A DNA stretch of 64,000 nt, from contig CAJXQJ010000011.1 in NCBI GenBank assembly GCA_913058245.1, forward strand, positions 1 through 64,000, in the 5' to 3' direction. Each line of letters starts with the position of its first letter. Within the stretch, counting starts at the first letter, position 1. This document shows, in pieces, positions 54,432 through 61,242 of the stretch. This stretch comes from an uncultured Colwellia sp. Its GTDB lineage: Bacteria > Pseudomonadota > Gammaproteobacteria > Enterobacterales > Alteromonadaceae. The notes beneath the pieces are model-generated. The model searched no databases, was not told the DNA's origin, and was given only the letters and a program-made list of their open reading frames with translations. The translations under genes and the position numbers were made by a program.

Positions 54432-54971
54432 ATGGACAATAGAGATGAATTGATACGTTTTACTAAAAAGGGAATTGGCTTCCCTTTTGCGGGACTAATT
54501 GTAATGTGCGTTTGTGCTATTGCTATTAACTTACTTCCACAAAGACAGGCTTTAATAACAACTATCATTGCTACAGGAAGTACATTCCCAATTGCATTTT
54601 TTATCTCAAAAATATTTCGAGTCAACCCATTTGCTAAACTGCCGCCATTAACAAGTTTAGGTACTGTGCTCGCCTGTGCTCAATTCTTATATTGGCCTGT
54701 GCTTATTCTAGTACTGCAATTAACACCTAATTGGTTTCCTTTTACTTTAGCAATTCTTTTTGGCTCTCATTTTATTCCTTTTGGTTGGCTTTATAAAAGT
54801 AAAGCCTACTATTTTTTAGGTATAACTATGCCTTTAATGGGGTGTGTGATGGCTATTTGGGGGAGTGAGTTCTCATATGCATATACATTTATTGCACTAA
54901 TTCCATTGTATTTAGCGACCTGTTTGCTTCTTCTTAAAGAAAATTCAACAGCCAAGTGCGCAGTTATATAG
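54432..54971 (+). CDS. Hypothetical polytopic membrane protein
   Basis: 179 residues from the ATG at 54432 (AGGA six bases upstream); a TTG at 54402 also opens the frame, inside the attC end. Five to six hydrophobic segments (for example FAGLIVMCVCAIAINLL, FLYWPVLILVLQL, ITMPLMGCVMAIWG, FIALIPLYLATCLLLL). A conserved-looking SHFIPFGWLYKSKAYYF loop suggests a defined family of small integral membrane proteins, but I cannot name it with confidence. Typical cassette gene between two attC sites. Confidence 0.7.
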   Translation: MDNRDELIRFTKKGIGFPFAGLIVMCVCAIAINLLPQRQALITTIIATGSTFPIAFFISKIFRVNPFAKLPPLTSLGTVLACAQFLYWPVLILVLQLTPNWFPFTLAILFGSHFIPFGWLYKSKAYYFLGITMPLMGCVMAIWGSEFSYAYTFIALIPLYLATCLLLLKENSTAKCAVI

Positions 54972-55072
54972 CATTAACAAAGCAACAAAGCGGAATTGTT
55001 AAAGTACGACTTAATTCCGTTTCGTTACACATCTTGGCCAAGCGTAATTTACTTCTTAGTAGGGCGTTAGCA
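54972..55072 (+). repeat. attC site
   Basis: 101 bases from CATTAAC to GTTAGCA. Arms GCGGAATTGTTAA/TTAATTCCG pair, followed by the array's TTCGTTACACATCTTGGCCAAG-type word and AGGGC before the core. Confidence 0.85.
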
Positions 55073-55079
55073 ATATAAT

Positions 55080-55358
55080 ATGAAATCACCAGACCGCGAT
55101 AAAACCTCAAAAATGACAGATTTACCAAATATTGGTAAAGCTATATCGGCTGATTTAGAAAAAATTGGCTTAACTCACCCAAAACAACTCATTGGCAAAA
55201 ATGCATATGACTTGTATCAACAACATTGTACTAGACTAGGTTGCAAACAAGATCACTGTATTATAGATGTTTTCTTATCGGCAATATCTTATATGGAGGG
55301 TGGTGATTCACTTCCGTGGTGGCACTTCACAAAAGAAAGAAAACGTTACATGGGGTAG
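55080..55358 (+). CDS. Helix-hairpin-helix protein, Cdd1 (pathogenicity locus) family
   Basis: 92 residues. A helix-hairpin-helix of the TfoX-C/Cdd1 kind (TDLPNIGKAISADLEKIGL, then PKQLIGKNAYDLYQQHC) and the Cdd1-type C-terminal part DVFLSAISYMEGGDSLPWWHFTKERK. Such small proteins bind DNA or protein non-specifically; cellular role unknown. Widely found in accessory regions. It starts 7 bases after an attC core, with no room for a separate promoter. Confidence 0.82.
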   Translation: MKSPDRDKTSKMTDLPNIGKAISADLEKIGLTHPKQLIGKNAYDLYQQHCTRLGCKQDHCIIDVFLSAISYMEGGDSLPWWHFTKERKRYMG

Positions 55359-55364
55359 TATTAT

Positions 55365-55465
55365 TGCTAATAAGTTGTTCAAGCTGAGCTGCTAAAGTTT
55401 GACTCGGTTCCACCTCGCTTCGCATTTTAGACAACAATTATCAACCTCTCAAATGTGCGTCAGTT
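55365..55465 (+). repeat. attC site with GTC core variant
   Basis: From TGCTAAT to GTCAGTT (GTTRRRY with T-to-C at position 3). Inner arms AGCTGCTAAAGTTTGACTCGG and CGCTTCGCATTTTAGACAAC keep the array pattern. Confidence 0.7.
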
Positions 55466-55628
55466 TACTAGCCTAAGCCTAGCGTGCTTTTATAAATAGC
55501 ATCAATTTATCTGATGGTTATACACTCATAAATTGTAACAATTGTAATGGTTTACTTAATTTCTATTTGCGTATTAGATAGTACCTCTTCAAAATTAAAC
55601 GTTAATCTATTCGGGAAATATAAGTAAG

Positions 55629-56105
55629 ATGAATAAAATTAAATTACTTTTAATGACTGCTGTGATGTTTACATCTTTTATGTCACTGTCTAGTCATGCT
55701 GAAGCTTTGACAGGTAAGGAATATCAAGCCGTTGTAGAAACGGCCTATGATTATTTTAACGGGGCGGCAAATGGAGACCAAGAGCTACTTTCAAGTGCTT
55801 TTGATCAAGAGTTTGGTCATGTAAAAATGATCACCCTTAGCAAGGAAACAGGAAAGGAGATCATCAGAACAGTTTCATTAAAAGAGTTCGCTGGCTATTT
55901 CAAAAAAGCGACCAAAGATAAGTGGGAAGCTAATATATTGTCTGTTGATATTGTTGACGATCAAATGGCTATGGTAAAACTAGATTTTGATACGCCAAAA
56001 ACACATTATATTGATTACCTTGTAATGTATAAGCGCCAAAATGAATGGCGTATAATCAATAAAACTTTTACTGCAAAGAATAAAGTCGTAGTAAAAGAAA
56101 ACTAA
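55629..56105 (+). CDS. Exported NTF2-like protein (lumazine-binding type)
   Basis: 158 residues with a signal peptide (LLLMTAVMFTSFMSLSSHAEA). The mature part matches the putative lumazine-binding/NTF2 family: YQAVVETAYDYFNGAANGDQELLSSAF, HVKMITL, EANILSVDIVDDQMAMVKLDFD, and ending YLVMYKRQNEWRIINKTF. Ligand unknown. Start region is AT-rich, without strong ribosome binding site except TAAGTAAG. Cassette gene: the stop codon lies within the next attC inverse core. Confidence 0.8.
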   Translation: MNKIKLLLMTAVMFTSFMSLSSHAEALTGKEYQAVVETAYDYFNGAANGDQELLSSAFDQEFGHVKMITLSKETGKEIIRTVSLKEFAGYFKKATKDKWEANILSVDIVDDQMAMVKLDFDTPKTHYIDYLVMYKRQNEWRIINKTFTAKNKVVVKEN

Positions 56106-56203
56106 CAAGGCAATCGAGCGGCATTTTTAACCGTTGGCTAAGTTTCACTTCGCTACATATTTTGGCAAACTATTAAAAAGCCCCTTTAGTTGGGCGCAAG
56201 CTA
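56100..56203 (+). repeat. attC site with poor right core
   Basis: Starts ACTAAC, has the array's GTTTCACTTCGCTACATATTTTGGC-like middle and GCCCC...GGGC arms, but the right core reads GCAAGCT, two changes from GTTAGCT. Confidence 0.65.
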
Positions 56204-56281
56204 TTGCTTGTTAATTGGGTGTTATGTGTTTTATATATCATATGGTCGTTTATAGTTTTAAAACTAATTAAGGATATTGAA

Positions 56282-56635
56282 ATGAGTTATGTAGATGGAT
56301 TTATTGCAGCTGTACCTACCACGAATAAAGAAAAGTACATTGAACACGCAAAAATTTCTGCCGTTGTTTTTAAGGATCATGGAGCATTAAAAATAGTAGA
56401 AACTTGGGAAGATGATGTTCCCGAAGGTGAAATAACTTCATTCCCAATGTCAGTAAAACGAGAAACAAACGAATCAGTAGTTTTTTCTTGGGTAACGTGG
56501 CCTTCTAAAGAAGCTCGTGATGCAGGTTGGAAAGCATTGATGGAAGACCCACGAATGCATCCAGATAATAATCCAATGCCTTTTGATGGTAAGCGTTTAA
56601 TTTATGGCGGCTTTAATACTATTCTGGATGAGTAG
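56282..56635 (+). CDS. DUF1428-family protein
   Basis: 117 residues of the DUF1428 family (alpha-beta barrel, dimeric ferredoxin-like fold; function unknown). Typical words: YVDGFIAAVP near the start, HGALKIVETWEDDVPEG, FSWVTWPSKEARDAGWKALMEDPRM and the end KRLIYGGFNTI. AAGGA six bases before the ATG at 56282 fixes the start; the frame opens inside the preceding attC. A frequent type of integron cassette gene. Confidence 0.88.
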   Translation: MSYVDGFIAAVPTTNKEKYIEHAKISAVVFKDHGALKIVETWEDDVPEGEITSFPMSVKRETNESVVFSWVTWPSKEARDAGWKALMEDPRMHPDNNPMPFDGKRLIYGGFNTILDE

Positions 56636-56642
56636 TTTAAAT

Positions 56643-56743
56643 ACATAACAAGCTGTTCAAGCGGGGCTGCTAAAGCTTGGTTCAGTTTCGCTCCGCTAGG
56701 CAGTGTAGCCAAGCATTATCAGCCCCTTATTGGGACGTTAGGC
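56643..56743 (+). repeat. attC site, canonical
   Basis: 101 bases from ACATAAC to GTTAGGC, with arms GGGGCTG / CAGCCCC and CTTGGTT...AGCCAAG. The best preserved site of the array. Confidence 0.92.
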
Positions 56744-56756
56744 ATTCTAAGGAGAT

Positions 56757-57401
56757 ATGGTGAAAGTTCACCTAGTTGTAGCACATCCAGAGCAAGGTTC
56801 TTTTAATTTCGCGTTACACAAAACAGCAATAGAAGTTTTGAACAAAGAGAACATCAAGTTTGAAGTTTCAGACTTGTATGAACAAAACTTCAATCCTGTT
56901 GCGGGGAAAAATGATACTACTAATTTTCCAATTGAAGATATATTTCAATTGGCAAAAGCCCAAAGGTTAGCGCTTTCAAGTAACTCTTTTGCAAATAGCA
57001 TTAGTCAAGAGCAAGAAAAGTTGGCTTCATCCGATCTGCTAATTTTTCAATTTCCTTTATGGTGGTGGTCTTTTCCTGGCATATTAAAAGGCTGGATAGA
57101 TCGTGTTTTATCTTCCGGCTTTGCTTATGGTAACAATGCAATACTTAAGCCTAAAAAAATCATGTATTCAATTACAACTGGCGGTGCTAACTCTAAAGAG
57201 GAGTTAGAGTATTACCAAAATAAAATCGATGGATTATATCAAGATATATTTGGATTCATCGGTTGGGAAATACTACCTGCATTTATCGCTCATGGTGTGC
57301 AACGAAAAACAGAAGAAGAAAGGACGTTGTTACTCAAAAGTTATAAAGAGCACTTAGCTAAAAACGTAATTGTTGATAGTTTAGTGCTGTCAAATGCCTA
57401 A
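56757..57401 (+). CDS. NAD(P)H-dependent quinone-reductase-like flavoprotein
   Basis: 214 residues of the flavodoxin-fold NAD(P)H dehydrogenase (quinone) family, similar to MdaB/KefF/NQO. FMN/FAD-binding words: HLVVAHPEQGSFNFAL, FQFPLWWWSFPGILKGWIDRVL, GFAYG and TTGGANSKEEL. Likely two-electron reduction of quinones, a detoxification role. AAGGAGAT is so close to the ATG that the adjacent GTG (56760) may be the true start. Complete cassette with attC on both sides. Confidence 0.88.
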   Translation: MVKVHLVVAHPEQGSFNFALHKTAIEVLNKENIKFEVSDLYEQNFNPVAGKNDTTNFPIEDIFQLAKAQRLALSSNSFANSISQEQEKLASSDLLIFQFPLWWWSFPGILKGWIDRVLSSGFAYGNNAILKPKKIMYSITTGGANSKEELEYYQNKIDGLYQDIFGFIGWEILPAFIAHGVQRKTEEERTLLLKSYKEHLAKNVIVDSLVLSNA

Positions 57402-57496
57402 TAAGGGTTTTCAAGTCGAACAAATAACAGTTGGCTTTTGCTGCAGCGTCGCTTATTTTAGCCAGCAATTATTTGCCTCTTAACGAGGAGTCATTT
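57396..57496 (+). repeat. attC site with GTC core variant
   Basis: From GCCTAAT to GTCATTT (one change from GTTATTT). Middle arms CAGTTGGCTTTTGCTGC and TTATTTTAGCCAGC. Module A begins directly after the core. Confidence 0.75.
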
Positions 57497-57620
57497 GGCC
57501 TTACTTACTAAAATGACTGCTGGATTGGACTGATTTAGCTAAATTCATAGTCTCCAAGATTACAAGGTGTACTAATGGTGTACTTTTGATTTTTTCAAAT
57601 GTTTGGTTGTACTTCTTTAG
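57497..57620 (+). repeat. Module A, copy 1
   Basis: Begins GGCCTTACTTACTAAAATGA, continues through TGCTGGATTGGACTGATT, and carries the words GTGTACT / GTGTACT / GTTGTACT around TTGATTTTTTCAAA. It starts exactly at an attC core boundary. Confidence 0.85.
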
Positions 57621-57646
57621 GTCTTATATTCAAATTAGTATTAATT

Positions 57647-57783
57647 CTCACTAATTCCGCGTTTTATGCTTCATTTAGTCTTTTCTAGTTTCTAATGCAT
57701 TGAAATTATGTGATATTAATGTCAATTAAATGAATTTTATGGGGCGGGAATTACTGAGACGTCTGCATAATAAGCTGTTAGGC
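57647..57783 (+). repeat. Module B, copy 2 (ends in collapsed attC)
   Basis: Left end CTCACTAATTCCGC is an imperfect inverted copy of the right-end GCGGGAATTACTGAG. The copy ends GCATAAT-AAGCT-GTTAGGC: an inverse core and a core only five bases apart. It lies just before the GNAT gene. Confidence 0.85.
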
Positions 57784-57804
57784 AACAAGGAGTATTATTC
57801 AGCT

Positions 57805-58254
57805 ATGGCAATTAGCTTGAGAGAAGTTACTAAAGATAATTGGGAAGATATTATCTTGCTAGAAATCACAAAAGAACAAGAAGAGTTCGTCGCTTTAAAT
57901 GCAGAATCAATTGCAGGTTCTAAGTTTAACGAACACTATGTTAATCGAGCAATCTATTTCAATGAAGAACCAGTTGGTTTTATCCAGTACTTTCCTAACT
58001 ACGAAGATGAAAAACCAAATGAAATTTACATTGATCAATTTATGATCGATGTGCCGCATCAAGGAAAAGGTTATGGCACGAAAGCAATTAAGTTAGCTCT
58101 CGATGAAATCAAGCTTAGAGAAGATTGTAAAGCTATTTCAATATGCTACGTAGAAGGGCATGATGTAATGAAAGGCTTTTTTGAGCGCTTTAATTTTAGT
58201 GTTGTTGAACAAGATGAGTTTGATGAAACTATCATGGTGCTAAATGTTGCCTAA
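57805..58254 (+). CDS. GNAT-family N-acetyltransferase
   Basis: 149 residues from the ATG at 57805; AAGGAG is 12 bases upstream, a little far. The frame is open to 57730 through module B, which would add an implausible MNFMGRELLRRLHNK head. GNAT fold: YFNEEPVGFIQYFP, then QFMIDVPHQGKGYGTKAIKLAL (acetyl-CoA loop GKGYGT) and a C-terminal VEGHDVMKGFFERFNF. Substrate unknown; polyamine or antibiotic acetylation are possibilities. Cassette gene whose stop lies in the next attC. Confidence 0.88.
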   Translation: MAISLREVTKDNWEDIILLEITKEQEEFVALNAESIAGSKFNEHYVNRAIYFNEEPVGFIQYFPNYEDEKPNEIYIDQFMIDVPHQGKGYGTKAIKLALDEIKLREDCKAISICYVEGHDVMKGFFERFNFSVVEQDEFDETIMVLNVA

Positions 58255-58350
58255 CAAGGGTTTTCAAGTCAGACAAATTACAGTTGGCTAGGCTTCGCTT
58301 CGCTGCACATTTTAGCCAAACATTATCAGCCCCTTAACAGGGCGTTATAA
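58249..58350 (+). repeat. attC site, canonical
   Basis: 102 bases from GCCTAAC to GTTATAA, with CAGTTGGCTAGGC...TTTTAGCCAAAC arms and CAGCCCC before GGGC-core. Confidence 0.9.
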
Positions 58351-58366
58351 ATACAAGGAAGGGTCA

Positions 58367-58801
58367 ATGAAAATTTTCACCATAATATTACTGTTCATAG
58401 CATTTAATCTATCAGCTAAAGAAGAAAGAGGAGTTGTTGTGAAAATACTTCCTGATTCTTTAGTTTTAAATTCAAGTTGTAAAGCAATGGCAGATTTAGT
58501 TGCCCAAGATTTTTCAATTTTATACGCCTGTAAAGACTCTTTTCAACGTATGTACTTTTATAATTTTCGACTAAATAATATAGATTTGGTGGCTGACTTT
58601 AAAGAAAGTTCAACTGATGTTGTGGTAAATGAAAGTCAGTTTAAGTCTTATACACTTTATGAGTTAACCGCAAAGGACTCCGATAATAAACCAATCAAAT
58701 TTGTTTCCTATTGCACAAAGGAGCTTTGCCTTGATTTGGTTAGTGATAATGAATATGACAAATCAGTTCAAGATTCTATAACATCGCAATTACGTGGCTA
58801 A
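58367..58801 (+). CDS. Exported hypothetical protein
   Basis: 144 residues with a signal peptide (MKIFTIILLFIAFNLSAK). The mature part has four cysteines, two in a close pair (FVSYCTKELCLDL), which suggests disulfides in the periplasm. Mixed alpha/beta, no family recognised. CAAGGAAGGG upstream of the ATG. Complete cassette with attC on both sides. Confidence 0.72.
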   Translation: MKIFTIILLFIAFNLSAKEERGVVVKILPDSLVLNSSCKAMADLVAQDFSILYACKDSFQRMYFYNFRLNNIDLVADFKESSTDVVVNESQFKSYTLYELTAKDSDNKPIKFVSYCTKELCLDLVSDNEYDKSVQDSITSQLRG

Positions 58802-58805
58802 GTAT

Positions 58806-58903
58806 TTATAACAAGCTAATTAATAAGGACAAAAACTAGTTGGTTGTTTTCGTTCCTCAACATTTTAGTCAACAAATTTTTGCCCATTATTAGGGCGTTA
58901 GGT
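58806..58903 (+). repeat. attC site
   Basis: 98 bases from TTATAAC to GTTAGGT. It starts AACAAGCTAATTAATAAGGACAAAA, the same left arm as the short site at 63042, followed by GTTGGTTGTTTTCGTTCCTCAACATTTTAGTCAAC. Confidence 0.85.
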
Positions 58904-58912
58904 GTTCGAAAA

Positions 58913-59374
58913 ATGAAATCTTCAATTACTGATTGGATCCAAGCTCTTGCAGTTACTATTGGGATTGCATTTGCCATGCGGGAGTTTGTTCTACATGACC
59001 GAGCACAGGAGCGCTTACAAAAAGAGGCGGTGCTGCAACTCATAGTTAGTGGGCAGAATGAATCAATATCGAAATCCGCACAAAGGATTCAGGAAGTATT
59101 TAATGAGCTGATAAAAAAGAAAGATGCTACTAAGGAAGAATGGGGGCACCTGCAAACGATTTATTTTCCAATTCAGGCACACTTAAGTGCTTGGGGATTT
59201 TGTTATCACAACAATATGTGCAATCGAAATCTTACTGAAGCTTATATCTGCGAAAACCTTGTAGATTTCGACAAATTTAGAGTAGTTGTGAATAATAAAG
59301 TAGATAAACCAGATTTCACTCGGGAAAAAGGGTATGCGGCATTGCTCAATGTATGCGTATCAAAAAAGTATTAA
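58913..59374 (+). CDS. Hypothetical protein with one N-terminal membrane helix
   Basis: 153 residues from the ATG at 58913; the frame opens inside the attC at 58844. A membrane helix (WIQALAVTIGIAFAMREFVL, about 8-27) is followed by a helical coiled region (DRAQERLQKEAVLQLIVSGQNESISKSAQRI) and a C-terminal soluble part with four cysteines (WGFCYHNNMCNRN, ICEN, NVCVSKKY). The layout recalls small DUF4760-like membrane proteins, but I cannot assign a family. Complete cassette. Confidence 0.68.
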   Translation: MKSSITDWIQALAVTIGIAFAMREFVLHDRAQERLQKEAVLQLIVSGQNESISKSAQRIQEVFNELIKKKDATKEEWGHLQTIYFPIQAHLSAWGFCYHNNMCNRNLTEAYICENLVDFDKFRVVVNNKVDKPDFTREKGYAALLNVCVSKKY

Positions 59375-59385
59375 TTGCATCGCAC

Positions 59386-59485
59386 ACTTAACAAGACAAT
59401 CATACGGATACGCAACAGTTGGCTCAGTTCCACTCCGTTTCACAGTTTAGCCAAGCATTATCAGCCCCTTAATGGGGCGTTATTT
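59386..59485 (+). repeat. attC site, canonical
   Basis: 100 bases from ACTTAAC to GTTATTT, with CAGTTGGCTCAG...TTTAGCCAAGC and CAGCCCCTTAATGGGGC arms. Module A starts right after it. Confidence 0.9.
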
Positions 59486-59487
59486 TG

Positions 59488-59630
59488 GGCCTTACTTACT
59501 AAACTGATTGCTGGATTGGACTGATTTTAGCTAAGCATATAGCCTCTAATGCAGCAAGGTGTACTAATGGTGTACTTTTGATTTTTTCAAATGCTCGGGT
59601 GTACTTCTTTAATTTTTATATTTATATTGC
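59488..59630 (+). repeat. Module A, copy 2
   Basis: GGCCTTACTTACTAAACTGA and the following 120 bases closely match copies 1 and 4, including the GTGTACT words. It is followed by TATTGCTAAGAAATCATAGCAT, which may be a decayed module B right end. The further 190 bases to the GGDEF gene are AT-rich with no gene seen. Confidence 0.85.
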
Positions 59631-59826
59631 TAAGAAATCATAGCATGACCAAATATGTAAAATTTTTTTCAATACTAATTATAAAAGAGCTAAATTTATT
59701 CTAAATATCATTTGAAACAATCCACCTCCTTTCTTATTTGCTTGGAATTATTCTTGGCTAGATAAGTGCAGATTATTACTACATAATGGAAATCTTCCAA
59801 AATAACTCATAACCAAAGGACTTTTA

Positions 59827-60993
59827 TTGCAGCTTCATGACATAACTCTAATGTTAACTTTATCTTTAGCGTCTTTGGTTGGTGCTATTATCCTAGGAAT
59901 TTTATCGCAGTTGAGTCGAGCCGTTGAAGGTTCGAAATATTGGGCAATTGGTCTTGCATTATTATCTGTCGCTTATGGCTCTCACTTATTTCTACAGGGA
60001 ATGCCATTATCCATAAGAGCCAATAGCCATAATTTATGCTTGGTCTTGGGGCATGCTTGCTGGTTGATAGGAGCATATAAATTTGTTGGACGACCATTAA
60101 CAACTCAGCAAAAAACTTGGCTTATTTTTCCTGTCGTTGTTCTTATTCTAACTTTCACCATGATATGGCCAGCAATAGAATATCGGATTGCTATTATCGG
60201 CATTTGGTTGATTGTAGTTCGTCTGCACTATGCGTGGATATTGTTTCGATACGCTCATAATAATCGAATAGAAAAGTTGGCAGCCAACATTGCCGCTGTC
60301 GTAGCGTTAGCAGAAGTTTGCTTTACAATTATTTATACTATTTACGGTTCGCTCGGACATCTATCTTTTGTGGGTACGCAAATGAGTTGGGTATCGGGCA
60401 TAACGTGGTTAGGTGCTTTATTAGGTATAACTATTAGTACGCCACTATTAATGTTGCTAAGTGTGGGAAGATTGGTTGAAAAGCTCGATTTTGCAGCCCA
60501 TCATGATCCATTAACAAAGTTGCTAAATCGTAGAGGTTTCTTTGCTCAAGCTAAACCAATACTGTCAATTTCGAAACGCAATAAGCAGCTGGTCACCGTG
60601 ATGATGTTAGATATTGACCATTTTAAACGTATTAATGATCAGTACGGCCATGCGATAGGGGACGACGTATTAGAAATATTTTCAGGTACATTACGAAGTA
60701 CACTACGTGAAACTGATATAGTTGCTCGTTGGGGTGGAGAAGAGGCGTGCATATTATTGCACGACGCCAATGCTGATTATGCAATTACGGTTGCAAATCG
60801 TATAAGGGAGTCTTTCAGCTTTGCTTGCAAAGCAACGTCAGCTTTTGATAACGCTATTACGCTAAGTGTAGGTATCGCCAGTAAACAACTATCAGATGTT
60901 GATACGTTTGATTTTATTCAAGCCGATGCAGACAAAGCATTATACAGTGCTAAAAGCCAAGGTAGAAACTGTGTATATGTAAGTGCTATATAG
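59827..60993 (+). CDS. Membrane diguanylate cyclase (GGDEF)
   Basis: 388 residues. Seven or so membrane segments (about 5-215), then a GGDEF domain with an intact signature WGGEEACILL and a product-inhibition I-site RETD five residues before it, so it should make c-di-GMP. Start is probably TTG at 59827 with AAAGGA six bases upstream. Large for a cassette gene, and it has no attC of its own at the 3' end: module A copies flank it on both sides instead. Confidence 0.88.
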   Translation: MQLHDITLMLTLSLASLVGAIILGILSQLSRAVEGSKYWAIGLALLSVAYGSHLFLQGMPLSIRANSHNLCLVLGHACWLIGAYKFVGRPLTTQQKTWLIFPVVVLILTFTMIWPAIEYRIAIIGIWLIVVRLHYAWILFRYAHNNRIEKLAANIAAVVALAEVCFTIIYTIYGSLGHLSFVGTQMSWVSGITWLGALLGITISTPLLMLLSVGRLVEKLDFAAHHDPLTKLLNRRGFFAQAKPILSISKRNKQLVTVMMLDIDHFKRINDQYGHAIGDDVLEIFSGTLRSTLRETDIVARWGGEEACILLHDANADYAITVANRIRESFSFACKATSAFDNAITLSVGIASKQLSDVDTFDFIQADADKALYSAKSQGRNCVYVSAI

Positions 60994-61017
60994 CGTTTCT
61001 GAGCTTTTGTATCGTTA

Positions 61018-61147
61018 ATGATTTCAATTGCTGGATTGAACTGATTTTATCTAAATACAAAACCCTCAAGGCAACAACGCGTGCTAAAGGTGTACATTTG
61101 ATTTTTTCAAATGTTCGAGTGTACTTCTTTAATTTTTATATTCATAT
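61018..61147 (+). repeat. Module A, copy 3 (diverged)
   Basis: TTTCAATTGCTGGATTGAACTG onward; the first 20 bases of the module are changed or lost. GTGTACATTTGATTTTTTCAAA and GTGTACTTCTTTAATTTTTA are kept. Confidence 0.8.
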
Positions 61148-61179
61148 TACTGAGACGTCTGCATAATAAGCGGTTAGGG
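61146..61179 (+). repeat. Right end of module B (collapsed attC), copy 3
   Basis: ATTACTGAGACGTCTGCATA then ATAAGCG-GTTAGGG, fused directly to module A with the left 100 bases of module B absent. It lies just upstream of the NAD(P)-binding gene. Confidence 0.85.
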
Positions 61180-61242
61180 CTCTGTAGTATCAATTAAGCA
61201 TATTCATCTAATTTGAATTTTGAGTATCGTAAAAGTAAGTTT

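Noticed and set aside
57730-57804. N-terminal extension of the GNAT protein through module B
   Set aside because: The extra residues come from the repeat, recur before unrelated genes and do not belong to the GNAT fold; the ATG at 57805 with AAGGAG upstream is better.
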